Source: Paraburkholderia phytofirmans PsJN (GTDB lineage Bacteria; Pseudomonadota; Gammaproteobacteria; Burkholderiales; Burkholderiaceae). Taken from it: a stretch of DNA of 64,000 nucleotides. The stretch is taken from contig NC_010681.1 of NCBI RefSeq assembly GCF_000020125.1, positions 2,294,001 to 2,358,000 on the forward strand. The letters run 5' to 3'. The position numbers and the translations under genes were made by a program. The notes under the pieces are model-generated. The model searched no databases. It saw only the letters and a program-made list of their open reading frames with translations, and had not been told where the DNA came from. Positions within the stretch are counted from its first letter, which is position 1. Each line of letters starts with the position of its first letter. Below are positions 1-9,189 of the stretch, piece by piece.

Positions 1-1134
1 CCGATTCCGGCGGCGCCGTTCGCCGGCGGTCTCGGCATGGCCTCGCCGTTCGGCACGATCAATTCGTCGAACATCACGCCGGACCCGCAGGCGGGTATCG
101 GTCTCTACAGCTACGACGATTTCGCGCATGCACTGCGCGACGGCGTTGCGCGCGGCGGCAAGCGGCTTTATCCGGCGATGCCGTACCCATCGTTCGCGAA
201 GATCGACGATGACGACATGCACGCGCTCTACGCCTATTTCATGCATGGCGTGCGGCCGGTCGCCACGCCGGCTCCGCCAACCCGATTGCCGTTCCCATTC
301 AACCAGCGCTGGGCGCTCATGTTCTGGGACTGGGCGTTCGTGCCGGGCGAGCGTTTCAAGCCGGAAGCAGGGCGCGACGCGCAATGGAATCGCGGCGCGT
401 ATCTCGTGCAATCGTTGGGTCACTGCGGCGCGTGCCACACGCCACGCGGGCCGGCTTATGAGGAACGCGGCTACACCGAGGCGAGTCCGCTTTATCTGAC
501 CGGCGGCACCAACGATCACTGGTTCGCACCGAACCTCACCGCCGACACCGGTTCGGGCCTGGGCCGGAGCTCCGCGGAGGATATCGCCGCTTTCCTGAAG
601 CACGGCCACGGCGGCGGCCTGGTCACGTTCGGCAGCATGGTTCAAGTGGTGGAAGACAGCACGCAGTATCTCGACGATGCCGACCTCGCGGCCATCGCCA
701 CGTATCTGAAGAGCCTGCCGCCGCGCGCTCAGAGCGGACACTTCAATGCAGGTTCGCGGGGCGCGCTGCAGAGCGTGGAGGCGCTGAAAACAGGTGAACT
801 CGAGCGGCCGGGCGCGGGAATCTATGCAACGTATTGCGCGCGCTGCCATCAGTCCGACGGTGCGGGCGTGCCGCAAAAATATCCGCGCCTTGCGGGCAAT
901 CCGGCCGTGCTCGCTCCGCAAACGACCTCGTTGGTGCGTTTGCTCGTGGAGGGCGGGGGCAGTCCGAACACGGATGGCGGCCCTGAGCCGCGCAAGATGC
1001 CGGCCTTTGCGGACAAACTGACCGACAGCGAACTCGCGCACGTTCTGACTTTTATCCGCAACACGTGGGGCAATGCGGCAGAACCGGTCACGACTCGTGA
1101 CGTGTCCGCGGTGCGGCATGCCTTGCACAAATAG
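1..1134 (+). CDS. Multi-haem cytochrome c subunit of a membrane dehydrogenase (5'-partial)
   Basis: The reading frame is open from base 1, so the N-terminus and presumably the first haem site lie outside the window; the first internal ATG (37) is not the true start. Two CXXCH haem-binding sites are visible, CGACH in the middle and CARCH in the last third, each in a cytochrome c domain. Family knowledge: tri-haem cytochromes of this layout are the electron-transfer subunits of alcohol, gluconate or aldehyde dehydrogenases and pass electrons to ubiquinone or a terminal oxidase at the periplasmic face. The catalytic subunit should be encoded upstream of the window. The family call is firm; the partner enzyme is not known from this sequence. 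Confidence 0.85.
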   Translation, partial: PIPAAPFAGGLGMASPFGTINSSNITPDPQAGIGLYSYDDFAHALRDGVARGGKRLYPAMPYPSFAKIDDDDMHALYAYFMHGVRPVATPAPPTRLPFPFNQRWALMFWDWAFVPGERFKPEAGRDAQWNRGAYLVQSLGHCGACHTPRGPAYEERGYTEASPLYLTGGTNDHWFAPNLTADTGSGLGRSSAEDIAAFLKHGHGGGLVTFGSMVQVVEDSTQYLDDADLAAIATYLKSLPPRAQSGHFNAGSRGALQSVEALKTGELERPGAGIYATYCARCHQSDGAGVPQKYPRLAGNPAVLAPQTTSLVRLLVEGGGSPNTDGGPEPRKMPAFADKLTDSELAHVLTFIRNTWGNAAEPVTTRDVSAVRHALHK

Positions 1135-1196
1135 CGGCCGCGGAAGGCATGCATGTAGCGTCGGCAATTGCGCGATCGCTTATCAGCGTGCGCGGC

Positions 1197-1415
1197 TCAC
1201 TTTTTCACCGAATCAGGAGGAATCGGGTTTTTGTCCTGAGACGAGTCGAGTGTGTTCTCCGATGCCGGATGCCGCCGCTTTTCCTTTGCGTCTTGCGCGC
1301 TTTGAGCGGTGTCTTTTAGTGACGCGTCGCTCCTGGCTGCTTCGTCAGAAAGGGGCTTGCGATGCCCTTGGTGTTCCGCGGCATCGTCCGGGGTCTGTTG
1401 AGCGGTGTGCTTCAT
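1197..1415 (-). CDS. Small very hydrophilic protein of unknown function
   Basis: The ORF encodes about 72 residues rich in Asp, Glu, Lys, Ser and Gln, with no hydrophobic segment, so it is probably disordered. I chose the ATG at 1415 because AGTGAGG lies just upstream as a ribosome-binding site; a longer version would start at a GTG at 1427. It follows the pyruvate-oxidase-like gene by about 55 bases on the same strand and may be cotranscribed. I do not recognise a family. Its reality is supported by the good ribosome-binding site and the absence of an overlapping gene. Confidence 0.5.
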   Translation of the reverse strand: MKHTAQQTPDDAAEHQGHRKPLSDEAARSDASLKDTAQSAQDAKEKRRHPASENTLDSSQDKNPIPPDSVKK

Positions 1416-1469
1416 GGTTTGCCTCACTTAAAAGACGACGGCGTCGGCCGAGCCGTCATGACACCTGGT

Positions 1470-3311
1470 CTATTTGTCGTGATGGCCGGGCAGCACCGCG
1501 CCGAGCACCTGTTTGGCCGTCTCGACGATCACGTTGCCCTGGTCCGGGTCGCCCTTCATCAACGTCGACGCGAACGCCTTGGCTTGCGCGAGCGTGATAT
1601 GCGGCGGCAAGGGCGCGATATTCGGATCGGCTTTGACTTCGATCACCACCGGGCAATTCGCGGCGAGTGCTTCGTCCCACGCCGCGCCCATCTGCTCGGC
1701 GTCGTCGACATAGATGCCCTTCAGGCCGATCAATTCGGCAAACTTGTGATAGGGCACCGAGGGAATATCCTGCGATGCCTCGAACTTGGGATCGCCTTCC
1801 ATCGCGCGCTGCTCCCACGTGACCTGGTTGAGATCGCCGTTGTTCAGCACCATGCAGATCCAGCGCGGATCGGCCCAGTTTTTCCAGTACTTCGACACCG
1901 TGATCAATTCCGCCATGTTGTTCATCTGCATTGCGCCGTCGCCGACCAACGCGATCACGGGCCGTTCGGGATAGGCGAACTTGGCGGCGATCGCGTACGG
2001 CACGGCCGCGCCCATCGACGCGAGTCCGCCGGACAGGGAACACATCATGCCGCGCTGCACCTTCAGGTCGCGGGCGTACCAGTTCGCGCACGATCCGGAA
2101 TCGCTCGTGACGATGGCGTTGGCGGGGATGCGTTTGGACAACTCCCACACCGTGCGCTGCGGATTGACCGCGTCCTTGCCGGGTTGATGCGCGCGCTTCT
2201 CGAGCGTCTTCCACCAGTCGGCGGTCCAGCCTTCGATCTTCTTGCGCCACGCGCGGTCCGGCTTGTCTTCGAGCAGCGGCAGCAACGCGCGCAGGGTTTC
2301 GACACTGTCGCCGACCAGGTTCACTTCCATTGGATAACGCAGGCTCAGCATGTCGGCCTTAAGGTCGATCTGCACGCCGCGGGCCGCACCTTCTTTCGGT
2401 AGAAACTCCGCATAAGGAAAGCCCGAACCGATCATCAGCAACGTGTCGCATTCGGTCATCAGGTCGTAGCTCGGCTTGGTGCCGAGCAGGCCGATCGAAC
2501 CCGTGACCCAAGGCAGATCGTCGGGCAGGGCGGCTTTGCCGAGCAGCGCCTTGGCGACGCCGGCACCGAGTTTTTCGGCGACGGCGATGACTTCGTCGGT
2601 GGCATGCAAAGCGCCGGCGCCGACGAGGATCGCGACTTTCTTGCCGGCGTTGAGGACATCGGCGGCTTGCTGGAGATCGTCGGGATAGGGCACGAGACGC
2701 GGCGCGCGGTAGCCCACGCCTGAATGCAGCGTGCCGTGCTTGCGGCCGGGGGCTTCGTAGGGGAGATCCTGCAGATCGTTGGGCAGCACGATAGCGGTGA
2801 CCTTGCGCTCGGAGAGCGCGACGCGCACGGCACGGTCGACCAGATGGCGCACCTGAGCGGGAACACTGGCCTGTTCGACGAAGGCGCCGGCGACGTCCTT
2901 GAACATCGAGACGAGGTCGAGTTCCTGCTGATAATGGCCGCCGAGGGCCGCGCGAGCTTGCTGGCCGGCGATGGCGAGGACCGGCATGTGATCCATCCGC
3001 GCGTCGTACAGACCGGTAATCAGGTGGGAGGCGCCGGGCCCCGAGGTGGCGATGCACACACCGAGCTCGCCGGTAAATTTCGCGTGCGCCGCGGCCATGA
3101 AGGCAGCCATTTCCTCGTGACGGACCTGGATGAATTCGATCGGAGCCGGCGCTTCGTTGTCTTTGTCTTTGCGATGTTTGCAGGCTTCGGTCTGGGCGCG
3201 GTTGAGGGCCCCGAAGACGCCGTTGATGCCGTCGCCCGGATAACCGTAGATGCGGCGAACGCCCCAGGCATGGAGCCGTTCGATGATGAAATCGCCAACG
3301 GTGTCGGCCAT
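1470..3311 (-). CDS. Thiamine-diphosphate enzyme, pyruvate oxidase/dehydrogenase (PoxB)-like
   Basis: The 613-residue protein has the three-domain plan of the acetolactate synthase/pyruvate oxidase family. An N-terminal pyrimidine-binding domain carries the catalytic Glu in RHEEMAAF (about residue 67), a central domain follows, and a C-terminal domain has the diphosphate-binding GDG (about 458) with NN some 31 residues later. Such enzymes decarboxylate pyruvate and, in PoxB, pass electrons via FAD to ubiquinone at the membrane, giving acetate. The start is the ATG at 3311, six bases after AAGGAGAG; a GTG codon directly precedes it. PoxB is the best guess, but oxo-acid specificity cannot be read from sequence. 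A small hydrophilic ORF follows on the same strand. Confidence 0.8.
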   Translation of the reverse strand: MADTVGDFIIERLHAWGVRRIYGYPGDGINGVFGALNRAQTEACKHRKDKDNEAPAPIEFIQVRHEEMAAFMAAAHAKFTGELGVCIATSGPGASHLITGLYDARMDHMPVLAIAGQQARAALGGHYQQELDLVSMFKDVAGAFVEQASVPAQVRHLVDRAVRVALSERKVTAIVLPNDLQDLPYEAPGRKHGTLHSGVGYRAPRLVPYPDDLQQAADVLNAGKKVAILVGAGALHATDEVIAVAEKLGAGVAKALLGKAALPDDLPWVTGSIGLLGTKPSYDLMTECDTLLMIGSGFPYAEFLPKEGAARGVQIDLKADMLSLRYPMEVNLVGDSVETLRALLPLLEDKPDRAWRKKIEGWTADWWKTLEKRAHQPGKDAVNPQRTVWELSKRIPANAIVTSDSGSCANWYARDLKVQRGMMCSLSGGLASMGAAVPYAIAAKFAYPERPVIALVGDGAMQMNNMAELITVSKYWKNWADPRWICMVLNNGDLNQVTWEQRAMEGDPKFEASQDIPSVPYHKFAELIGLKGIYVDDAEQMGAAWDEALAANCPVVIEVKADPNIAPLPPHITLAQAKAFASTLMKGDPDQGNVIVETAKQVLGAVLPGHHDK

Positions 3312-3496
3312 CACTCTCTCCTTGAAAACGATTAGAAGCGGCGACGTTCCCGGCGATGCAGCGGTGCGCTCCCGCCGTTCGTCGCGTATTCCTGCTTCGC
3401 CTGTCGCAAGTCCCGTTCCGCGGTATTGCAGGCTGTAATCGTCAAGGATGGTGTTCGATGAGCGCGTCCTGCGCGCGACACGCGGCGCCAGTTATT

Positions 3497-4561
3497 TCAC
3501 TGACCTTCCGCGGTCGACCTGCGAACCGCTGCCGTTTCCGTGAACTTCAGATCGCGGCGCACGCTCCGCCTCCTGGCTGATGAGGTGCGGCGAGGAGAGG
3601 GTGAGGACGTAGCAGCGGGGCGCCCGCTTTCCACGAGTTGATGAGACAGCGCTTCGAGCTTTTTGCGAAGGAGTTCGCTCGCCGCTATCTGTTCGTCGAG
3701 CGCAATTTCCCGCGACGCCAATTCTCCTTCGACGTCCGCACAGCGTGTCAACGACGTCGCCAACTGGGTTTTCGCCGCAGCAAGGGCATCACGCAACTGG
3801 TCTCGCTCCACTTGATGCGCGGCTTGAGCCTCGGCCATCCGATCGGCGGCGGCTTGCAGCTCCTGGCGCGTCTGGCGCGCGGCCGTTCGCTCGCTGTCGA
3901 TCTCGAGAAGCGCCCGCTTTTCAGTCGCGGCGAGACGCTGTTCGCTTTGATTGTGCATGACACGCAGCTTGCTCAATTCGTCGGCGAATTCCCGTCTGGC
4001 ATCCGACAGCGCCGTGGAGGCGGTCGCGCTTTCCTTTCTGGACTGCGCGAGTTGCTCGGTCAGCATGGTTCTGGCGGTTTCCAGTTCGACCAGGCGAGCG
4101 CGCAGTTTCGCGTTTTCAATCCGGACGTCGGCCGCGTCGCGCGATGTCTGCTCGGCAGCAGCGAGCGCCGTGTCGCGTTCCGCGGCCAACCGTTGTGCGT
4201 GTTCGCGTGCCTTGGCAATTTCGCGCTGGGCGTCCTGCCTGAAGGATTCCAGCGCCGCATTCGCCGCGTCGCCGGATAGCCGCCAAAGCGTCGCCGCCAA
4301 TTCGCCGGCAGCCGTTGCGACTTCGGCTGGCAAATCCGGCTGCCCGACGTCGACCCGCGTCTTGTCTCTGACTTCGGTCCAGAAGTCTCGCAAGGCTTTA
4401 GCCGGCGCGCTCATGCTGCCTTTGCGAACCAGTTGATAGAGCTTGTTCGCTGTCGGCGTTTCTCCGTAGCGGAAGAACATCAGCGCGCAAACCTCACGGT
4501 AAAGCTCCTGCGTGTCAGGGACGCGTTCACGCAGCGCTTCAATGTCGGCTTCGAGAGGCAT
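3497..4561 (-). CDS. KfrA-like DNA-binding protein with long coiled coil
   Basis: The 354-residue protein begins with a helix-turn-helix region typical of the KfrA N-terminal domain (VPDTQELYREVCALMFF...ETPTANKLYQLVRKGSM, residues about 14-50). It is followed by roughly 220 residues of Ala/Glu/Arg/Gln-rich heptads forming a continuous coiled coil, and a basic tail rich in Ser/Arg/Pro. KfrA of plasmids binds palindromes in its own promoter and forms filaments connected with plasmid maintenance. Here the gene is chromosomal and divergent from a tyrosine recombinase, with two palindromes in the 100-base gap, so autoregulation and control of the recombinase are plausible. Family assignment is good; cellular role is inference. 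Confidence 0.8.
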   Translation of the reverse strand: MPLEADIEALRERVPDTQELYREVCALMFFRYGETPTANKLYQLVRKGSMSAPAKALRDFWTEVRDKTRVDVGQPDLPAEVATAAGELAATLWRLSGDAANAALESFRQDAQREIAKAREHAQRLAAERDTALAAAEQTSRDAADVRIENAKLRARLVELETARTMLTEQLAQSRKESATASTALSDARREFADELSKLRVMHNQSEQRLAATEKRALLEIDSERTAARQTRQELQAAADRMAEAQAAHQVERDQLRDALAAAKTQLATSLTRCADVEGELASREIALDEQIAASELLRKKLEALSHQLVESGRPAATSSPSPRRTSSARRRSVRRDLKFTETAAVRRSTAEGQ

Positions 4562-4604
4562 GGGAGTCCTTTGGCGGCTGATTCGTCTTGGTGTGTTGAT
4601 AATA

Positions 4605-4619
4605 CAACGTATAACGTTG
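4605..4619. promoter_or_regulatory. Palindrome CAACGT-ATA-ACGTTG between kfrA-like and integrase genes
   Basis: A perfect 6-bp inverted repeat with a 3-base spacer lies 44 bases upstream of the KfrA-like start. KfrA-type proteins are known to bind inverted repeats at their own promoters, so this is a candidate operator; binding is not shown. Confidence 0.45.
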
Positions 4620-4642
4620 AATAACTAATTATTCGCTATTCG

Positions 4643-4674
4643 CTACACGACATTAGTACTATAATGTCGTGTAG
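4643..4674. promoter_or_regulatory. 13-bp perfect inverted repeat overlapping a consensus -10 box
   Basis: The arms CTACACGACATTA (4643-4655) and TAATGTCGTGTAG (4662-4674) are perfectly complementary, with a 6-base spacer. The spacer and right arm contain TATAAT (4660-4665), an exact -10 hexamer for the plus strand. A protein bound here would block transcription of the recombinase, so this reads as an operator. The -10 box also overlaps the first ATG of the recombinase frame (4664), which argues that translation begins further downstream. Confidence 0.6.
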
Positions 4675-4726
4675 TTCGTATAGGACGCTTTTCGCGTCGA
4701 ACCTTGCCTTTGGGACCTCTAAAACC

Positions 4727-5932
4727 GTGCCTGATGCTCAACTTGTCACCGTTAAGCCAGTCGAATCGCTCGTCGTCCCCGAAATTCTGGACGGTCGCGA
4801 CGGCACCAATCGCGGCGCTGCCGGTGGCTCGCAGTTGTCCGCCACCAACGATCTCGACGCTGTCCGCGCCTGGCTTTCGAACTACGCCGACACCAAGACC
4901 ACGTTCGAGAACTACCGCAAGGAAGCTGAGCGGCTGCTGCTGTGGGCCGTGGTGCAACTCGGCAAACCGCTGTCGTCGCTGACGCACGAGGATCTGCTGC
5001 TATTCAAGGGCTTTCTCGTCGATCCGCAGCCGGCAGCACGCTGGGTGTCGAGCACGGGCGGCAAGTTTCCCCGCGGCGACGAGCGCTGGCGTCCGTTCAA
5101 CGGGCCGCTGTCGCCGGCCAGCCAGCGCCAGGCGTTGATCATCCTGAACGCGATGTTCACGTGGCTGGTCAACGCCGGTTATCTGCGAGGCAATCCCATG
5201 GCGCTGCTTCGACAGCGCGCCAAACGCTCGGCGCCGCGAGTAACGCGTTACCTGTCGACGTCGCTATGGGATGAAGTGAAGGTATTTGTCGAGCAACTGC
5301 CGCGTGAGAGCGCCGAGGAGCGCGCCTATTACGCCCGCAGCCGCTGGCTGACGACGCTTTTCTATCTGCAAGGCATGCGCATATCTGAAGTCGCGGGCGG
5401 GAAAATGGGTGACTTTTCCCGGCGGCTAGGCGCCGATGGCAAGGATCAGTGGTGGCTCGAAACGCTCGGCAAGGGAAATAAGGAGCGCATTGTCCCCGCC
5501 TCGCCCGAACTGATTCAGGAAATGCGGCTTTACCGGATTGAAAATGGTTTGGCGCCGCTGCCTACTCGCAGCGAAGAAACGCCCTTGGTAATCCCATTCA
5601 GAGGCCGCAACCGATGTTTGTCCCGTTCCGCCATTCACGACGCGATCAAGAGCATTTTTGGCAATGCGGCTAGCTGGTTGCGCTCGAAAGGCGCTGAGTT
5701 CTCCGATCGGGCGGATGAACTGGAGCGAGCCTCGGCGCACTGGCTTCGCCATACCGCGGGTTCGCATCAAGCGGATGGCGGTGTGGATCTGCGCACGATC
5801 CGTGACAACCTGGGCCACGTGTCGCTCAACACGACCAGCCTCTACCTGCATACCGAAGACGATGCGCGCCATCGCGAAACGGTGGATCGCCACCGCATGA
5901 ACTGGGACGATTCCAAGCCTGAAGGAAAGTGA
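4727..5932 (+). CDS. Tyrosine recombinase / site-specific integrase
   Basis: The protein has an N-terminal SAM-like core-binding region and a C-terminal catalytic domain with all expected residues: Arg in GMRISE, Lys in LGKGNKER, HxxR in HWLRH, His in LGHVSLNTT and the nucleophilic Tyr in SLYLH (about 218, 249, 338/341, 364 and 373 from the chosen start). The enzyme should therefore be active in DNA strand exchange. The frame extends up to an ATG at 4664, but that codon overlaps a TATAAT promoter box, so I prefer the GTG at 4727, giving about 401 residues. The divergent KfrA-like gene and shared palindromes suggest joint regulation. No attachment site or cargo boundary could be identified, so whether it mobilises anything is unknown. 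Confidence 0.88.
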   Translation: MPDAQLVTVKPVESLVVPEILDGRDGTNRGAAGGSQLSATNDLDAVRAWLSNYADTKTTFENYRKEAERLLLWAVVQLGKPLSSLTHEDLLLFKGFLVDPQPAARWVSSTGGKFPRGDERWRPFNGPLSPASQRQALIILNAMFTWLVNAGYLRGNPMALLRQRAKRSAPRVTRYLSTSLWDEVKVFVEQLPRESAEERAYYARSRWLTTLFYLQGMRISEVAGGKMGDFSRRLGADGKDQWWLETLGKGNKERIVPASPELIQEMRLYRIENGLAPLPTRSEETPLVIPFRGRNRCLSRSAIHDAIKSIFGNAASWLRSKGAEFSDRADELERASAHWLRHTAGSHQADGGVDLRTIRDNLGHVSLNTTSLYLHTEDDARHRETVDRHRMNWDDSKPEGK

Positions 5933-5955
5933 GGCTGAGTTCCATGGGCAGCGCT

Positions 5956-5990
5956 GGGAATCGATAGACACCTCTCTGCCTATCGATCCC
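5956..5990. terminator. Stem-loop between convergent integrase and ilvD genes
   Basis: GGGAATCGATAG (5956-5967) pairs with CTATCGATCCC (5980-5990), with one bulged A and a 12-base loop. It lies between the ends of two convergent genes. There is no clear T-run, so it is at best a bidirectional or factor-assisted terminator. Confidence 0.4.
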
Positions 5991-6035
5991 TTCCGGCCCC
6001 GGCCGCCCAACAGCGAGCGCCAGAGCCGTCCCGCA

Positions 6036-7898
6036 TCACTTGCGCTTGAGTTGCGACAGATCCCGCACCGCGCCACGATCCGCCGAGGTCGCCAGCGCGG
6101 CGTAGGCCTGCAACGCTTGCGACACTACGCGTTCACGATTCGCCGGCTGCCAGGCTTTGTCGCCGCGTGCCTCCATGGCTTCGCGACGGCGCGCCAATTC
6201 CGCGTCCGACACCACCAGGTGCATCTTGCGGTTGGGAATGTCGATCTCGATCACATCGCCCTCTTCCACCAGGCCGATCGTGCCGCCCTCCGCCGCTTCC
6301 GGCGACGCATGCCCGATCACCAGCCCCGACGAACCACCCGAGAAGCGGCCGTCGGTGAAGAGCGCGCAGCTCTTGCCTAACCCCTTGGACTTCAGATACG
6401 ACGTGGGGTAAAGCATTTCCTGCATGCCGGGGCCGCCCTTCGGGCCTTCGTAGCGGATTACGACCACGTCGCCCGCCACGACCTTGTCGCCCAGAATCGC
6501 TTCGACGGCGTCGTCCTGGCTCTCGAAGACGCGCGCGCGTCCGGAGAAAATCCACTGCGATTCATCGACACCGGCGGTCTTGACGATACAGCCCTTCTCC
6601 GCGAGGTTGCCGTAAAGCACGGCGAGGCCGCCGTCTTTCGAATAGGCGCTCTGCTTGCTGCGGATGCAACCGGTGTTGCGATCGGTATCCAGCGCGGCAA
6701 AGGTGGCTTCCTGGCTGAACGCAACCGTGGTCGGAATACCGCCCGGCGCCGCGCGGAAGAACTTCTGCGCTTCCTCGCCCGCGCCACCGGCGACGTCCCA
6801 TTTGGCGATGGCGTTGCCCAGCGTGCCGCTGTGCACGTTGCCGCACGACAGATCGAGCAGTTCCGCGCGCGCCAGTTCGCCGAGAATGCCGGGAATGCCG
6901 CCCGCACGATGCACGTCTTCGATATGGAACTTGTCGGTGGCGGGCGCCACTTTGCACAGGCACGGCACCTTACGCGAGATGCGATCGATGTCGGACATCG
7001 TGAAATCGACGCCACCTTCCTGCGCGGCGGCCAGCAGATGCAGCACGGTATTGGTCGAACCGCCCATGGCGACGTCGAGCGCCATGGCGTTCTCGAAGGC
7101 CTGCTTGCTGGCGATGCTGCGCGGCAGGACCGAGGCGTCGTCTTCCTGATAGTAGCGGCGGCACAGGTCCACCACGAGACGGCCGGCCTGCTCGAACAGA
7201 CCCTTGCGCCAGGCGTGCGTGGCGACGATCGTACCGTTGCCCGGCAGCGCCAGACCGATCGCTTCGGTCAGGCAGTTCATCGAATTCGCGGTGAACATGC
7301 CCGAGCACGAACCGCACGTCGGGCAGGCGCTGCGCTCGATTTCCGCCACTTCGGCGTCGCTCACGCGGGAGTCGCCTGCCTTGATCATTGCGTCGATCAG
7401 GTCGATCTTGGCGATCACCTGCCCGTCCGTCGGCGATTTGACCTTGCCCGCTTCCATTGGACCGCCGGAGACGAACACGACGGGGATGTTCAGGCGCATG
7501 GCGGCCATCAGCATGCCGGGAGTGATCTTGTCGCAATTGGAGATGCAGACCATGGCGTCGGCGCAGTGCGCGTTGACCATGTACTCCACCGAGTCGGCGA
7601 TCAATTCGCGCGAAGGCAGCGAATACAGCATGCCGCCGTGACCCATGGCGATGCCGTCGTCGACGGCGATGGTGTTGAATTCCTTGGCGACGCCGCCGGC
7701 CGCTTCGATTTCCTTCGCGACGAGTGCGCCGAGGTCGCGCAGATGCACATGGCCCGGCACGAACTGCGTGAACGAGTTCACCACCGCGATAATGGGCTTG
7801 CCGAAATCACCGTCCTTCATTCCGGTGGCGCGCCACAAAGCGCGCGCGCCGGCCATGTTACGGCCATGGGTCGAAGTTTTCGATCGATAGTCAGGCAT
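6036..7898 (-). CDS. ilvD: Dihydroxy-acid dehydratase
   Basis: The 620-residue protein matches the long E. coli-type IlvD. It carries the iron-sulfur cysteines C122 ([10 protein letters not shown]) and C195 within [11 protein letters not shown], and the N-terminal [16 protein letters not shown] signature. It dehydrates 2,3-dihydroxy-isovalerate and 2,3-dihydroxy-3-methylvalerate in valine and isoleucine synthesis in the cytosol. The start at 7898 has GAGGA about eight bases upstream. It stands alone, with no other ilv gene nearby, as is usual in Burkholderiales. Function is firm. Confidence 0.96.
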   Translation of the reverse strand: MPDYRSKTSTHGRNMAGARALWRATGMKDGDFGKPIIAVVNSFTQFVPGHVHLRDLGALVAKEIEAAGGVAKEFNTIAVDDGIAMGHGGMLYSLPSRELIADSVEYMVNAHCADAMVCISNCDKITPGMLMAAMRLNIPVVFVSGGPMEAGKVKSPTDGQVIAKIDLIDAMIKAGDSRVSDAEVAEIERSACPTCGSCSGMFTANSMNCLTEAIGLALPGNGTIVATHAWRKGLFEQAGRLVVDLCRRYYQEDDASVLPRSIASKQAFENAMALDVAMGGSTNTVLHLLAAAQEGGVDFTMSDIDRISRKVPCLCKVAPATDKFHIEDVHRAGGIPGILGELARAELLDLSCGNVHSGTLGNAIAKWDVAGGAGEEAQKFFRAAPGGIPTTVAFSQEATFAALDTDRNTGCIRSKQSAYSKDGGLAVLYGNLAEKGCIVKTAGVDESQWIFSGRARVFESQDDAVEAILGDKVVAGDVVVIRYEGPKGGPGMQEMLYPTSYLKSKGLGKSCALFTDGRFSGGSSGLVIGHASPEAAEGGTIGLVEEGDVIEIDIPNRKMHLVVSDAELARRREAMEARGDKAWQPANRERVVSQALQAYAALATSADRGAVRDLSQLKRK

Positions 7899-8075
7899 CT
7901 GTGTCCTCAGGTATTGGGGTCGTCAAATTGGAATTGTGCCCAGACTGGCCGCAGGTTGCCGTTTGCGGACAGCGACGGCGCAGCGATTGCCTGCGGCTGG
8001 CGGCTCGCGGCTCGCGGCCGGCAATGACACGCGCGCGCTGGGAAGGTACGAATAGTGCGAGAGGACGCGTAAGAC

Positions 8076-8125
8076 GTCCAATATATTTTTCCGGCACGAT
8101 TAGGTCGGAAAAGATATTAATGGAC
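8076..8125. repeat. Imperfect long inverted repeat upstream of ilvD
   Basis: GTCCA followed by an AT-rich run and TTTTTCCG (8076-8092) is mirrored by CGGAAAAG, an AT-rich run and TGGAC (8106-8125) around a 13-base centre. It lies between ilvD (starting at 7898, reading left) and the end of the DUF1571 gene. It could be a terminator-like hairpin or a regulator site; no T-run decides this. Confidence 0.35.
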
Positions 8126-8181
8126 GATCGACGAAAGCGAGGAAGCGGCGCGCGTGTGAACTTGCCCGGCAGTGCGCGCCG

Positions 8182-9189
8182 TCAGCGGAAACCATATTCG
8201 GGGTTGCTGCGATCGAAAACCGATTCGCTCCAGTGGCGCGGTTCGACGTCTTCGAAACGGATCAGCTCCAGCAGACCGCCCTGCTCGTCCCAGGCGGCTT
8301 CGCCGCTGGGCCACGTGTGCTGAAGATCGAACAGCAGCCGCACACGCGGTGCGTAATGCGCGGGCGGTCCTGACGGAGCCGTCCATGTCCACGCCAGCAG
8401 CCGCGTGCCATGCGCGTTCATGAGTTCGATACGGCTCGGCTTTTCGCTGAGGCCTTCTTCACGAAAACTGCGCGCATCGTGCTCGACGGTGCGCGCGATG
8501 AACTGCAAGCCCAGATCCCGGACGCTATGGCGGGACTGCGCGTGCGCGAACGGACCGTCGACGGCGACCTTGCCCGACACGACATGCAAGCGGCCGCCGA
8601 GATGGCCGACGATACTGCCGGGGTCCGTGGTTTCATCGTAGACGATCTCCTGACCCGCATGGGCGCCGTCGGGCAGCCACTTTACGTAGACCCTTCGCGG
8701 GCTGTCCTGATATCGGATCACCATGTGATCGGGCCGCTCCGGCCATCTTCCGGAGATGCGCTCCTGCCGGAACATGCTGTATTGGTAGGCGTCGTCGGTA
8801 ATCATCTCGGATTTCGCGTACTCGACGAAGGCGTCTGGCTTCATCGCGTCCATCAAGGCAAGGAGCTGATCGTCGGTCAGCGTCAGAATCGAGTGGTTCT
8901 CGATCCGTGTGCGCAACGATGCTGCCTGTTCGCGAGCCGTGAGACAGCGGAACTCGTCGATGTCCGCGTTGACGGTATCCGACGCGCCGGCGTCCGCACA
9001 TCCCACCGATGCGGCGGACGAAGCCGGCGCCATCGGGCCGTCCGGTTGCGCAAACGCGGCCGTCGAGGCAACCAGGCATGTCAATGCGAGCACGTACAGC
9101 AACATCCGCGCGAAGGCGGAGCGTCGCGCGGCAGGCAGCGTGCGCCGCCGCATCGGATGAAAGGGAATGCCAGACCCGCGAAACGTCAT
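8182..9189 (-). CDS. DUF1571 exported protein
   Basis: The protein of about 335 residues has an Arg-rich N-terminus and a hydrophobic signal segment (MLLYVLALTCLVASTAAFAQ), so it should be exported. The remainder fits the DUF1571 family and ends in the motif FDRSNPEYGFR near the C-terminus. The ATG at 9189 overlaps the stop codon of the upstream anti-sigma gene in an ATGA tetrad, which indicates translational coupling and excludes the longer frame start. DUF1571 has no established biochemical activity; some members have a lipoprotein-LolA-like fold. Its coupling to an anti-sigma gene suggests an envelope-stress or sensing role. Confidence 0.75.
   Translation of the reverse strand: MTFRGSGIPFHPMRRRTLPAARRSAFARMLLYVLALTCLVASTAAFAQPDGPMAPASSAASVGCADAGASDTVNADIDEFRCLTAREQAASLRTRIENHSILTLTDDQLLALMDAMKPDAFVEYAKSEMITDDAYQYSMFRQERISGRWPERPDHMVIRYQDSPRRVYVKWLPDGAHAGQEIVYDETTDPGSIVGHLGGRLHVVSGKVAVDGPFAHAQSRHSVRDLGLQFIARTVEHDARSFREEGLSEKPSRIELMNAHGTRLLAWTWTAPSGPPAHYAPRVRLLFDLQHTWPSGEAAWDEQGGLLELIRFEDVEPRHWSESVFDRSNPEYGFR

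Noticed and set aside
1362..2402. Long plus-strand open frame opposite the pyruvate-oxidase-like gene
   Set aside because: Shadow of the real gene; His/Arg-rich translation without motifs.
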